Origin: Eublepharis macularius
Lineage: Eukaryota > Chordata > Lepidosauria > Squamata > Eublepharidae
Reading direction: 5' to 3'
Length of the DNA stretch: 64,000 nt
Assembly: GCF_028583425.1 (NCBI RefSeq)
Contig: NC_072800.1
Span: 4,663,001-4,727,000, forward strand
The notes under the pieces are model-generated. The model saw nothing but the letters and a program-made list of their open reading frames with translations. It was not told where the DNA came from and did not search any database. Of this stretch, positions 21,906-31,045 are shown one piece after another. The first letter of the stretch is position 1. Each line of letters begins with the position of its first letter. Made by a program: the position numbers and the translations under genes.

Positions 21906-22720
21906 TATAATAGACTTAACATTGCTACCCACCTGAAATGGCCTCATCTAGGAGAGATTCAAGGGATCCCATGGGCTGCCTTCAGGCCCCTGTCCGTGCC
22001 AGGAAGAGCAGTGGAAAGAGACCCAGCTGCAAATGGACCTCTTCGCACATGCTTAACTGTGCAATGAACTGATCGATGGGTCTAAAACTAATGTTGTAGT
22101 CAGCCTAAGAGAAAAGGCCGACCGTAAGAGAGCTTGCCTTATGCTGGACAATGATGCCAGGGGGTGCCCTGAATTTAAAAAAAACCCACCCATTCAGAGG
22201 CTTCTGCACGCCCCGTGGCTCTTCCTTCATGCTGGAAAATGACATCATTGTCCAGTACAAGGATGGAAATGCAGTGTGCACTGAAGCCAGTCTGTCGGCG
22301 AGGTGAGCAGGGCTGGGGAGGCAGCAAGTGAGGCAGGGGATGACAAACCTACATGTGCTACTAAACAATATCGAGTTACTAAATAATATCAGAATAACAA
22401 AATAACCAGTGCAAAGATGGGGACCAGCTATGGAACCAGTGGCACTCTTATTTCTGAGAGAGCTGCACATCAGTTGAATCTAAGAAAGTAAGGTGGGCTA
22501 TAAATAAATGGGGTTGTGAGACCAGTTCAAAGGCTGAGGGTATGTGGGCAGGCAAAGACATTCATGAGACATTGTGTGGAGAAAAGAGGCCACAACTTGA
22601 TCAGTTACAGTGATAGGACCATTGGTACAGTGTAGGGTGTGGATCCCAGCATTGGCTGACCCACCTGCAAGCTGATGACCCCTCACCCCTGCAGCCTGCC
22701 TGCTGAAAAGGGAACCATGG
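21906..22720. other. No recognisable gene
   Basis: TGCTGGACAATGATGCC (22142) and the inverted GACATCATTGTCCAG (22240) could pair over about 100 bases. Otherwise nothing is recognised. Confidence 0.4.
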
Positions 22721-24198
22721 GATGAAAGTTAGTGGGATCCATACTGGGTGGAAGCCTTTACGTGGTTCCCCCATCGCCTGGAACCAGGCATGCTCTGGCA
22801 GCTCCCAAGCTGGGCTTGCCACTGCCCACGCCTGGTCCAACTCTGTCGACTATGTGCTTTTGGCCCACCACCTTGCTAATGTGGGGATTCATGAGACAGC
22901 CTTGGAGTGGCTCGTCTCTCTTCTTCACAGCCGGGGAAAGAGGGTGGCACTAGGGGAGCAGTTATCGGCACGCCAGCCTTTGGTGTGTGGTGTCCCTCAT
23001 GGGGCGATACTTTCCCCGATGCTGTTCAACATCTATATGTCCCCCCTTGTCCAGATGGTGCGGAGCTTTGGGTTGGGATGTCATCAATATGTGAATGACA
23101 CTCAACTTTATTTGTTGATGGACAGCCGGCCAGATGCCGCCCCAGATGATCTGGCCAGGGCTTTGGAGGCTGTGTCTGGATGGTTAAAGCAGAGCAGACT
23201 GAAGTTGAATCTAACAAAGACAGAGGTCCTGTACCTGGGCCGTTGGCTATCGGGTTCAGGGATCTGGCTTCCAACTCTTGGTGGGGCATTGAGCATGTCC
23301 ACTTTAACGGTGAGGAGCCTGGCTGTGGTCTTGGGTGCCTCCTTGTCTATGGAGGCCCAGATCATGGCAGTTGCCAGATCAGTGTTTTACTACCTTTGCC
23401 AGATCAGGCAGCTTGCCCCCTCCCTCTTACTCCATGACCTTGCGACAGCGATCCATGCAATGGTCACCTCCAGACTGGACTACTGTAACTCACTCTACGC
23501 TGGGCTGCCCTTGGGCCTGCTCCCGAGATTACAGCTGGTTCAGAATGCAGCAGCGTGGCTCTTGACCGGGACACCGTTCTGGGCCCATATGACACCTCTC
23601 TTGCACCAGCTGCACTGGCTCCCAGTGGAGTTCCATATCAGGTTCAAGGTGCTGGTCTTGACCTTTAAGGCCCTTAGCGGACTGGGACCAGCATACCTTT
23701 GGGACTGCATCTCACCCTATATACCCTGGAGGGCACTTCGCTCAGAGGAGAAACATCTTCTGGAGATCCCCACCCCCAAAGAGGTCTGTCTTGCCTCAAG
23801 CAGGGCCCGGGCCTAGTGGAACTCTCTGTCTGAGAGAACTCAGGCCCAGCGGGATTTTTTAGCATTCCGCCGGGCCTGTAAGACAGAGATATTCCACCAG
23901 GCTTCTGGTGGTAGAGGCAGGCAGGTCTCCTCTTGGCTTCCTACCGAGGGGGGGGGGGAAGACCCCCTCCTGGTTTTTAGCTCATTGCTGTATATTAGCC
24001 TCCGCAGACCCAGTGATTTTCAGGACTGTGAAATCCACTGTCTGTTTAAATGTTGCTGCCAGTTTTAAATTGCTTTTAGCCATATGTTATTTATTGTATA
24101 TTGTATTGTGTTTTAATTAGGTTGTGATCTGCTCTGAGCCTGCATTGCAGGGAGAGCAGACTATAAGTCTAATAAATAAATAAATAAATAAATAAATA
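22721..24198 (+). pseudogene. L3-like CR1-clade LINE, reverse-transcriptase half and 3' UTR
   Basis: A 364-codon frame (22722-23816) reads through much of a reverse transcriptase: the VPHGAILSPMLFNIYMSPL motif (usually VPQGS), then HQYVNDTQLY, then LKLNLTKTEVL, then VTSRLDYCNSLYAGLP, LQLVQNAAAWLLTG and LHWLPVEFHIRFKVL. The catalytic YADD is changed to YVND, so one catalytic aspartate is lost and the enzyme would be inactive despite the long frame. The endonuclease and N-terminus are absent. A 3' UTR follows and ends in (AAAT)n at 24168-24198, a usual LINE tail. The L3-like assignment rests on the DTQLY and LDYCNSLY motifs. Confidence 0.9.
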
Positions 24199-25033
24199 AG
24201 ATCTCTTATGGGGATTGCCATCTATGGGGAAACTGGGCACACAGGCCCTGTTTCCACCCAAAGGGGATCCGTGCACGACATCAAAACTGCCAGCCAAAGT
24301 TGTAACAAGTTAACATTACTGTAAAACCAAAACTAACATACAACCTTGTGTTCTTAACAAGTTGAAATCTCCCTGTCACCCCATAGTTCTGACAATAAAT
24401 ACATTTACACAACAAGCTAAAGCCTTTAATGAAAATGCATAATACCAGCTGTAAAACTTTACAAACATAACCTGTAGCTAAACGATGAAATGAAGCAGTG
24501 GGTGGGAGGTATCGCTGTTCAGAGTACAACTGATGCACACTCCGGCTGGCTCCCTCTTATATAGACAGAGGGTGGACCAGAGAGGAAACTTCTCCTCTCA
24601 GGTCAGGGACTGAGTTCCACCCTCCCTCACCCAGGTGGCTGCTCTGATCGGCCAGCTGGGTTTTCAAACCCTGCAGCTCCCCGCACTGAGGTGCCAGGTG
24701 AGTGGACAAGAGCCAGAGTTCAGGGCCAGTGGCTTTCAGTGGAAAACTATTAACATGCATTTAGATAGGCTGGTAAATCTCTGCTGAGTTCTTGAAATGC
24801 TGTGTAGCACCCAGCCCATTATGCCTCCTTGGGGAGGTGTGTTAAATAGAAGCGCCAGCAGATGAGAGACAGATCGCAGAGTTCTGCACGGCCTCCGTTT
24901 TCCGTGGGCCTAGTTGAAGAGGAAAGCAGAGCTGTTTTTTACACATAAGACATGGGCATGCCAGTTTGAAGACTAGGCTAGAACCTTTCACCCGGACAGA
25001 ATATTTTTCTGTGTACAAGACTGAAATGATACA
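24199..25033. other. No recognisable feature
   Basis: Unclassified sequence. CTCTTATATAGACAGAGGG at about 24554 has a TATA-like motif, but nothing else supports a promoter. Confidence 0.4.
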
Positions 25034-25041
25034 GCCCAGAC

Positions 25042-25569
25042 TAGGGCTGACAGGTCCTCTGAGATGGAGGGGATCTCCTGCCTCCACTCACTTGGCCATT
25101 GGGGGGATGAGCAGAGGCAGGGCAGAGCACTCTGCACACAGGCTTCACAGGTTGGCAATGCCACTTCAGTTTGGTGTAGTGGTTAAGAGTGCAGGACTCT
25201 AATCTGGAGAGACGGGTTTGATTCCCCACTCCTCCACTTGAAGCCAGCTGGGTGACCTTGGGTCAGTCACAGCTCTCTCAGAGCTCTCTCAGCCCAACCC
25301 ACCTCACAGGGTGACTGTTGTGGGGATAATAACAACACAATTTGTAAACTGCTCTGAGTGGGTATTAAGTTGTCCTGATGGGCAGTATATAAATTGAATA
25401 TTGTTGTTGTTAAAAAACAGCTAGGCCATTTCAGTAGGGCCCATTCTCTAAGAATCACTTCAAAACATAGTGAAAATGCTATCTTTAGGGCCTGCTCACT
25501 GGGAGAAGAGGTGCAGCATCCCCACCCGCCCACTCTGCCTGCTTTTCAGTGGGGCACCCGGTAACCCTA
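25042..25569. mobile_element. hAT-type MITE containing a SINE
   Basis: It begins TAGGGCTGACAGGTCC and ends CACCCGGTAACCCTA, matching the family at 11598. It is flanked by a perfect 8-bp duplication GCCCAGAC (25034-25041 and 25570-25577). A MIR-like SINE inserted into it accounts for 265 bases, so the original MITE was about 260 bases. Confidence 0.88.
25160..25424 (+). mobile_element. MIR-like tRNA-derived SINE, complete copy
   Basis: The tRNA-like head TTTGGTGTAGTGGTTAAGAG contains an A box and GGGTTTGATTCCCC a B box. The core includes CCAGCTGGGTGACCTTGGGT, typical of MIR/CORE-SINEs. The tail, CTGCTCTGAGTGGGTATTAA then ATATTGTTGTTGTT, is LINE-like. It is flanked by GCCACTTCAGT (25160-25170) and GCCATTTCAGT (25425-25435). 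It sits inside a hAT MITE, so it is younger than that MITE. Confidence 0.9.
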
Positions 25570-25577
25570 GCCCAGAC

Positions 25578-26347
25578 ACAGGATCATCATTGAGCTATTG
25601 TTTCGAGGATGAGGCGTAGGGTTAGCATTCCTGCCATTTAAAAATTATTCATCATGATGGGGGTACAGTCATGAGCAAAAGCACATTGATGGGAACATCT
25701 GAAAAACTAAGGGCAAGAAACACTCAGTACCAGAAGTAACAAAGAAAATAAGTCTTGAATTGTATGTGAATAAATAATATTGATCAAAGGGAGTAACTCA
25801 AAGAATAAAGCAAACAGACACAGAGACCATATTAATTTGATAAGCACATGGACATTATACAATATGCAGAGCGGTGGCGTAGACTGAACAAAATAGCTTT
25901 GCAGTACCTTAAAAAAAAAAAATGACAACAAACGATGTGGCGTTGGGTCTGTAAAAAACAAAAGTCAAAGCATCTATCTGTACAATACAACTCCAATATA
26001 AACCATTAATAGAAAAATAGCACTTGCTAATTGTATCAGCCAATCATGAAGAAAAACAGAAAATACAAAACAGAAATCTTAAACAAATGAAACATACATT
26101 TTACTTAAATGAAATATGATAACTGGAAAGAGAAAACTACAATGAAAAAATACAAAGAACTCACAGTAAGAAATTGGAAAGTTCCAAAAAATCCATCTGT
26201 CCATATATTATGGAAGTAGCAAAGAGGCCAAGGTAAAAGAACAGTTGTATCCGTGCTGCTTTTCTATGCACTTCAGCCCAAATTTTAAAGGGCGGGCAAA
26301 CGTGTGAAAAATCCTAATCATGATGACAACTCAGGTCTTTTAGCGGC
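25578..26347. other. A/T-rich sequence with an inverted match to 27.3 kb
   Basis: The stretch at about 25690-25800 (GAATTGTATGTGAATAAATA) is the reverse complement of 27340-27420 (TATTTATTTACATACAATTC), with shared flanking text. Reading on the minus strand, GTTTTTTACAGACCCAACGC near 25950 looks like retroelement tail sequence, but I cannot assign it. Confidence 0.45.
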
Positions 26348-27322
26348 TGTCAGCCTTTGGCCTGAGCATGGCTGTGCATGGCACCAGTATGCCTGAACTG
26401 CGACACTTGGCTGCGGACAGGGACAGCACAGGTTCCTGCTCCGTGGAAGGAGGGGAAGTATACATCACCCTTGCTCCCTCTCTACCACTCACAGGCCTGC
26501 TCAACCTGTCAGAGTCCCTGTGTCGTCCTCCTACTTCCAGCCCTTCACAGCTTCCACCCTCCTCACCTCCTCCTTGCTGGCTCTTCCTTCTCTCCCTCCT
26601 CTCTCTAGTTCTTCCTCCTCCCATCCTTTCTCTCACTCTCTTCACCCCCTCCTCGCTCCTACACAACTCACTTCCTGCTCCTAACTCACCACCCCACCTT
26701 GTGCGTTAACTTCCCTTATATCCCATCACCCATTCCTGGCTCCACCTGCTAACCGCGCCCCCAGCCCTCTAGCCATGGCCCTGGTCATCCTAAGCAGCCA
26801 CATCTGTGGTTGCTTTGCTGGCTGCCCTGAGCAGCCACACACCTGTGCCTTCTTTGCTGGCTGCTGGACTTTCTCTGCTGATTGCCTCAGGCAGCCCCAC
26901 CTGTGGTTGCTTTTCTCCCAGCCTCATCTAGTCCTTGCTAATCACTTCTAACCTGCCTGCAGGTTGGGGTGCAGCCCTGTGCTGCCTTTGCTGCCTTTCC
27001 TCCACTGCCAGTAAGGTTGCCGGCTGGCTTGCTGCTGGTTGGCTGTCCCTGCTTCTTGTGCCCTTTCCCTCTGGTTGGGTCCCCTCCTGGTCATCCTCAC
27101 TCTCCCTGCCTGGGTTCCTAGCCTCCCACCAGAGGGTGGGGCTAGCTGGCTTACACCTGCCCCATCTGACCCTCTGAGGCTTGGGTGCCTCTTTTCCTCC
27201 CTCTGTTGTCGGCGGGTTCTGGACCTGGGTATCCATTGGGGCGGCTGGGTAGCTTTCTCTCAGCTGCCTCTTGTCCTCTTCTCCCAGCGAGTCTGGGGGC
27301 TGAGCTTCAGACCCCAAACAAA
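26348..27322. repeat. 1-kb dispersed repeat of unknown class, copy A
   Basis: It starts TGTCAGCCTTTGG and ends near CAGACCCCA. It aligns by eye with 35833-36812 throughout: GGAAGGAGGGG, CTCACAGGCCTGCT, AACTTCCCTTATATCCC, CTCTAGCCATGGCCCTGG, CTGCCTGCAGGTTGGGG and CCATCTGACCCTCTGAGGC. CTTATATCCC is a TATA-like motif. On the minus strand an open frame (26928-27317) keeps the same reading frame as the one in copy B, with shared KAPKPQRVRW-type and PASPT.WWE motifs. This could be an LTR-type repeat read one way or a coding segment read the other. Confidence 0.65.
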
Positions 27323-28135
27323 GGCTTTATACCTTGAGTCGCTTGCTGTGATCAATAATATTTATTTACATACAATTCAGGACTTTCCCCCCTTTGTTAC
27401 TGCCAGTACTGAATACCTCTTTCCCTTGGGGTGTTAGCGGACCAATTGAAGCAATCCGTGTTGGAGTCGTTGGCTCCCCTAATCAAGGAATGTAGGGAAC
27501 GGGTGGATTTTTCAGAGGAAATGTATTGGACAGAACAAAACTAGGAACAGAATTTCCCCCACTCTCCAAGCTCCCTTTTGGTAGAAATGACTTGATGTAT
27601 AGCGCTGTGTATCAGTTTTCTAGAACTTTGGACCTTTTTGGATGTTCTTTTTTGTGCATCGTGAGCAAAAGTCAGTCAGTGTGATAAGCAATGCGTAATG
27701 GCTGCTTTTTCTATTATATTTCTATATCTATGGGTATTTTAAAGATTTGATGTGGTTTTTAATGAGTCCTGCCGTAGACTAGAAGAAGCAAAGCTGGATA
27801 TACATATTTTAAATAATTAAATATTTTAAATAAACAAATGTGTGAAGGTTATTTTACAAAGCAACATCAAACTAATTAAATTATATGTAGGCTGCAACTG
27901 GCAACCCCTCGGAACATTTAGAAGGTGGGGATTGGCGCACCAGCATCAATTCCAGTTTTCACAACGGAGTGCACTAAGATTTGCAAAAATCATAGAGTGC
28001 CCCATGACATCACTTCTGATTTTTGCCAGATTTTTGCTGGAAATGACTTCAGTGTGCCAATATGATGCTGGTGCACAGCCCTTGAGGCCTATCAAGCCTA
28101 AATAATCTATAATCTACCCAGATTACAGGACTGTA
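27323..28135. other. Mostly unrecognised; MITE-like hairpin
   Basis: About 27895-28110 contains AACTGGCAACCCC at the left and an inverted pair (GCGCACCAGCATCAATTCC against GTGCCAATATGATGCTGGTGC), resembling a decayed hAT MITE. The rest is unassigned. Confidence 0.4.
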
Positions 28136-28444
28136 TCATAAAGTAGCTCAGAGAAATGCTTCGGAAGGGACAGGGAATAGATGCTATGCTACTGGGTACT
28201 GTCTGCTGATGTATATATGTGCCTACTAGGGAGTTTCCACATTGCTAAACATGCCATGTAGATTAGTTATGCTTTATTACAGAAAGATTTCATCTTCATG
28301 CTTGTTTTTTAAATTTTCTGCTCCTATATCCTATTGTATCTCTTTCACTGAATGTCCTAACTGTACTTTGCTCAGTAAATGTCCTAGCTGTAGATTTCAC
28401 TTGCACTGTGTAATCCACCTTGGATCTCAGTGAGAAAGGCAGAT

Positions 28445-28476
<32 letters not shown>
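28136..28476 (+). mobile_element. L3-like LINE 3' end, sense
   Basis: AGCTCAGAGAAATGCTTCGG and CTACTGGGTACTGTCTGCTG are the sense versions of text at 3250-3490. The end GTGTAATCCACCTTGGATCT then CAGTGAGAAAGGCAGATA passes into (CAA)n at 28447-28476, the usual tail of this family. Confidence 0.75.
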
Positions 28477-28479
28477 AAA

Positions 28480-29337
28480 TAATGTGAATTCGCAGTATCA
28501 TTTTAGCATTACCAAATAAGAACTAAAGGCAAATGGCAGCAGCATATACAGAGATATCTTTAAATGGCAATATATTCATGGAGGATAGATCTACCAATAT
28601 CTTTCAGCTAGAGTGGTTGAATGGAAGCACCAGCTTGAGAGGGAGTGCCACAGAATGGCACTTCCTAGAGTGCTGGATTGTTGTCTTCTCACCTTTATCC
28701 AGGGCTTCTTGGGAGTGTCAGGCAGGCCACTATGTGAAGAACAGGATTTTGTACCTCTGTTCTGGTCCAGCAGGGCTCGCATATTCTATATGGGGTCCTG
28801 CTCCTCGTTGCTGACTGCCCCCCCCCCTTTTCCCCTGGAGGCCTGTCAAGCCTAAGTAACCCACGTTTCTTCCCTCGAAACATAGCCCCGGAAATTTTCA
28901 TCATGCCAATTTTCCCTCGAAAATGAAACCCATCCTGATTTCTTCTAAGTGAAAAAGAAATTAGTCGCTAAACAGAAGGCTGCTTATCCCAAAAGGCCTC
29001 TAAAGGACACCACTAATTTGTGAAAATGAGGCTCTGTGGCCATTTTTCTTCTGTCATTTCTAATAAAGGTGACTTCCTTGAGGCTCTTCTGTCTGCATAA
29101 CACGCCTCTGTTCAGCCGTTATAATCATATATTTCCAAGTAAAAAGGTCTAGCAAGGCTCTCGTGATGCTCATTGTGCATTATGACTCCACATACCGAAG
29201 AATATCTTACTTTGACTTTATAGAGATGGACTACAAATGAAGCAGGGGATAGAAATAAATAAAGCATGCCTTATCATTTATTGATGGATGTGTAATATGC
29301 TCAGGGGAAAGCCTTCTTTGTTTCTGTGTTTGAACAG
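28480..29337. other. No recognisable feature
   Basis: A C-run lies at about 28819-28828. No gene or repeat recognised. Confidence 0.4.
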
Positions 29338-29504
29338 AGTGCAGCCATACAAGATCCATCTGGATTGCAGTGCTTCAGACCGCAGGAGTGGGAACGAGTA
29401 CTTGAATGCATCCTCATTAGTACTTCCACCAGAATATTGCCTAAAGAGAAACTAAGGGAAGTTATTGAATTTTGTGACATCTCTGGTTCAGTGCAAAAGT
29501 TCAG
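29338..29504 (+). other. Possible unrecognised host exon
   Basis: A pyrimidine-rich tract (CCTTCTTTGTTTCTGTGTTTG) ends in AACAG at 29337, a plausible splice acceptor. The following frame is open to a CAG|GTTTCT at 29504/29505, a possible but weak donor. The translated stretch includes CFRPQEWERVLECILIS and EKLREVIEFCDISGS, with the charged and hydrophobic periodicity of helical protein. It does not look like any transposon motif in the window. I do not recognise the protein. The frame continues to 29598 without a splice. It may be chance. Confidence 0.3.
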
Positions 29505-29599
29505 GTTTCTTTTATGGTTTCTTCACATCCAGGACAACATTCTGAACATTTTTTCCTCCAGCAACATTAACAAAATTCAGTACAAATATTGTTGTTAAA

Positions 29600-30540
29600 A
29601 TTGACACCAGTTTTAGCATTGATTGAACAGGAAATGTATAAAAACTGCAATTAACATAAGAATGGCATACTGAAAGCCAATGACAATGGGAACTTTGTCC
29701 AAGAAAACAGGCAGGGTGACCGTGGTCTTCCCAACACTGCATAAAATGCTAAAGGGAAAAAAGTGTATACACACAAACCCATACAGTCTTACACACCTGA
29801 GCAAAACTTGAATGTGTGAGTGTTCACGCATGCTGGTGGAGGGGGTGGGGATATCCTTCTTCAGGCAAAAGAAGAATGGAGGACGTCTGAGAACAACCCA
29901 AAGACTTTTGAAAAGAGGAATGAAAGTCTCCATAGGTTGTTACCGTAGCAGTTTCCACCAAGCCTGCGGGCAGTTGCTGGTCACTTGCTGATGTCAAACC
30001 TCAAAAGGCAGAATTCCGCCCTCAGTGAAGCGCACGGACAATCCCCGGCCTGGCGCGATGACATCTCTTCCTGGAAGAGCATCCCAGAGCACTAGGAAGG
30101 TAAGTGCTGGGTCCCCCCCCTTCCAACCAGGAGGGTAAGTAGACCCAGTAATCTTACTTTGCGGTGAGCTAATGATTCTTGTGATTATCACGAAGAGTCA
30201 ACATATTGTCAGAAAGGGTTGTATTTCTCTAGAGCACTTAAATATAGTTCCAATTTGGAATTCTCAGAATATTGGTAATTGGGTCCTAAATCTTTCCAGA
30301 AATATCTAGGGCCAGCATTTTAAGCCGCACAGGCCTGTTTTTCTTCCATGTCATGTCTCCTGGGCAATGGAAGGGGACAGCTCTTCCAGGCAATGGGATC
30401 AGACATTACAGGGAGAACTGGGGACTATCTATCTAGTGTGGAATGTGGATCTACTCGACTAGCAAGCCCATCCTTTCCTCCCATCTTGGACCTTGGGCAG
30501 AAATTAGTTTACACAATCCACCTCCTGGTGTTAGGGACAG
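29600..30540. other. Mostly unrecognised; MITE tail piece
   Basis: About 30050-30140 (GGTAAGTGCTGGGTCCCCC, CAGGAGGGTAAGTAGACCC) resembles the right part of the TAGGNTTGCCAG MITE family. The rest is unassigned. Confidence 0.4.
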
Positions 30541-30690
30541 AGTGGCCAACTCTGGGTAGGGAAATTCCTGGCACTTTGAGGACGGAGCCTGGGGAAGGCA
30601 GAGTTTGGGAAAAGGAGGAAGCTCAGCAACAATGTGATGCCACAGAGTCTATCCTCTAAAGCTGCCATTTTCTCCAGGGGAACTGAACTC
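30541..30690 (+). mobile_element. MITE-like fragment (AAATTCCTGG type)
   Basis: GTGGCCAACTCTGGGTAGGG, AAATTCCTGGCACTTTGAGG, GATGCCACAGAGTCTATCCT and GCCATTTTCTCCAGGGGAAC occur in the order of a widespread reptilian element that begins with GTTGCCAGCTCC. Antisense relatives are at 45830 and 56660. The right end is lost at the junction with CR1. Confidence 0.5.
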
Positions 30691-31045
30691 TAGCCTGGCA
30701 ATTAGTTGTCCAAAGGAGGGCAACAAAGATGGTGAAGGGTCTGGAGACAAAAATCTTATGGGGAAAGGATGAAGGAGCTGAGTATGTTTAGCCTGGAGAG
30801 GAGGCGAATGAGAGGTGATATGATAGCCCTTTTCGAATATTTGGTTGTCATATAGAGGATGGAGCAGAGTTGTTTTCTGTGGCCCCAGAGAGTTCGACCA
30901 GAACCAACAGGTTAAAATGAAATCAAAAGAGTTTTTGGCTAAACATTGGGAGGAACTTCCTGACAGAGCAGTTCCTCAGTGGAACAGGCTTCCTCAGGAG
31001 GTGATGGGCTCTCCTTCTTTGGAGTTATTTAAGATGAAGCTAGGT
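30691..31045 (+). mobile_element. CR1 3' fragment
   Basis: Broken translation recalls the CR1 C-terminus: KMVKGLET, then FWLNIGRNFLTEQ, then SGTGFLRR near WALLLWSYL. The same text in better condition is at 47768-48257. No 3' terminus is present; it runs straight into the endonuclease part of another CR1 at about 31046. Confidence 0.7.

Noticed and set aside
25160-25250. Functional tRNA gene
   Set aside because: A and B boxes are present but the acceptor stem and cloverleaf are not; it continues into a SINE body.
26580-26700. Pyrimidine-rich tract as a polypyrimidine splice region
   Set aside because: It is part of a dispersed repeat also present at 36050-36190, with no adjoining exon-like frame.
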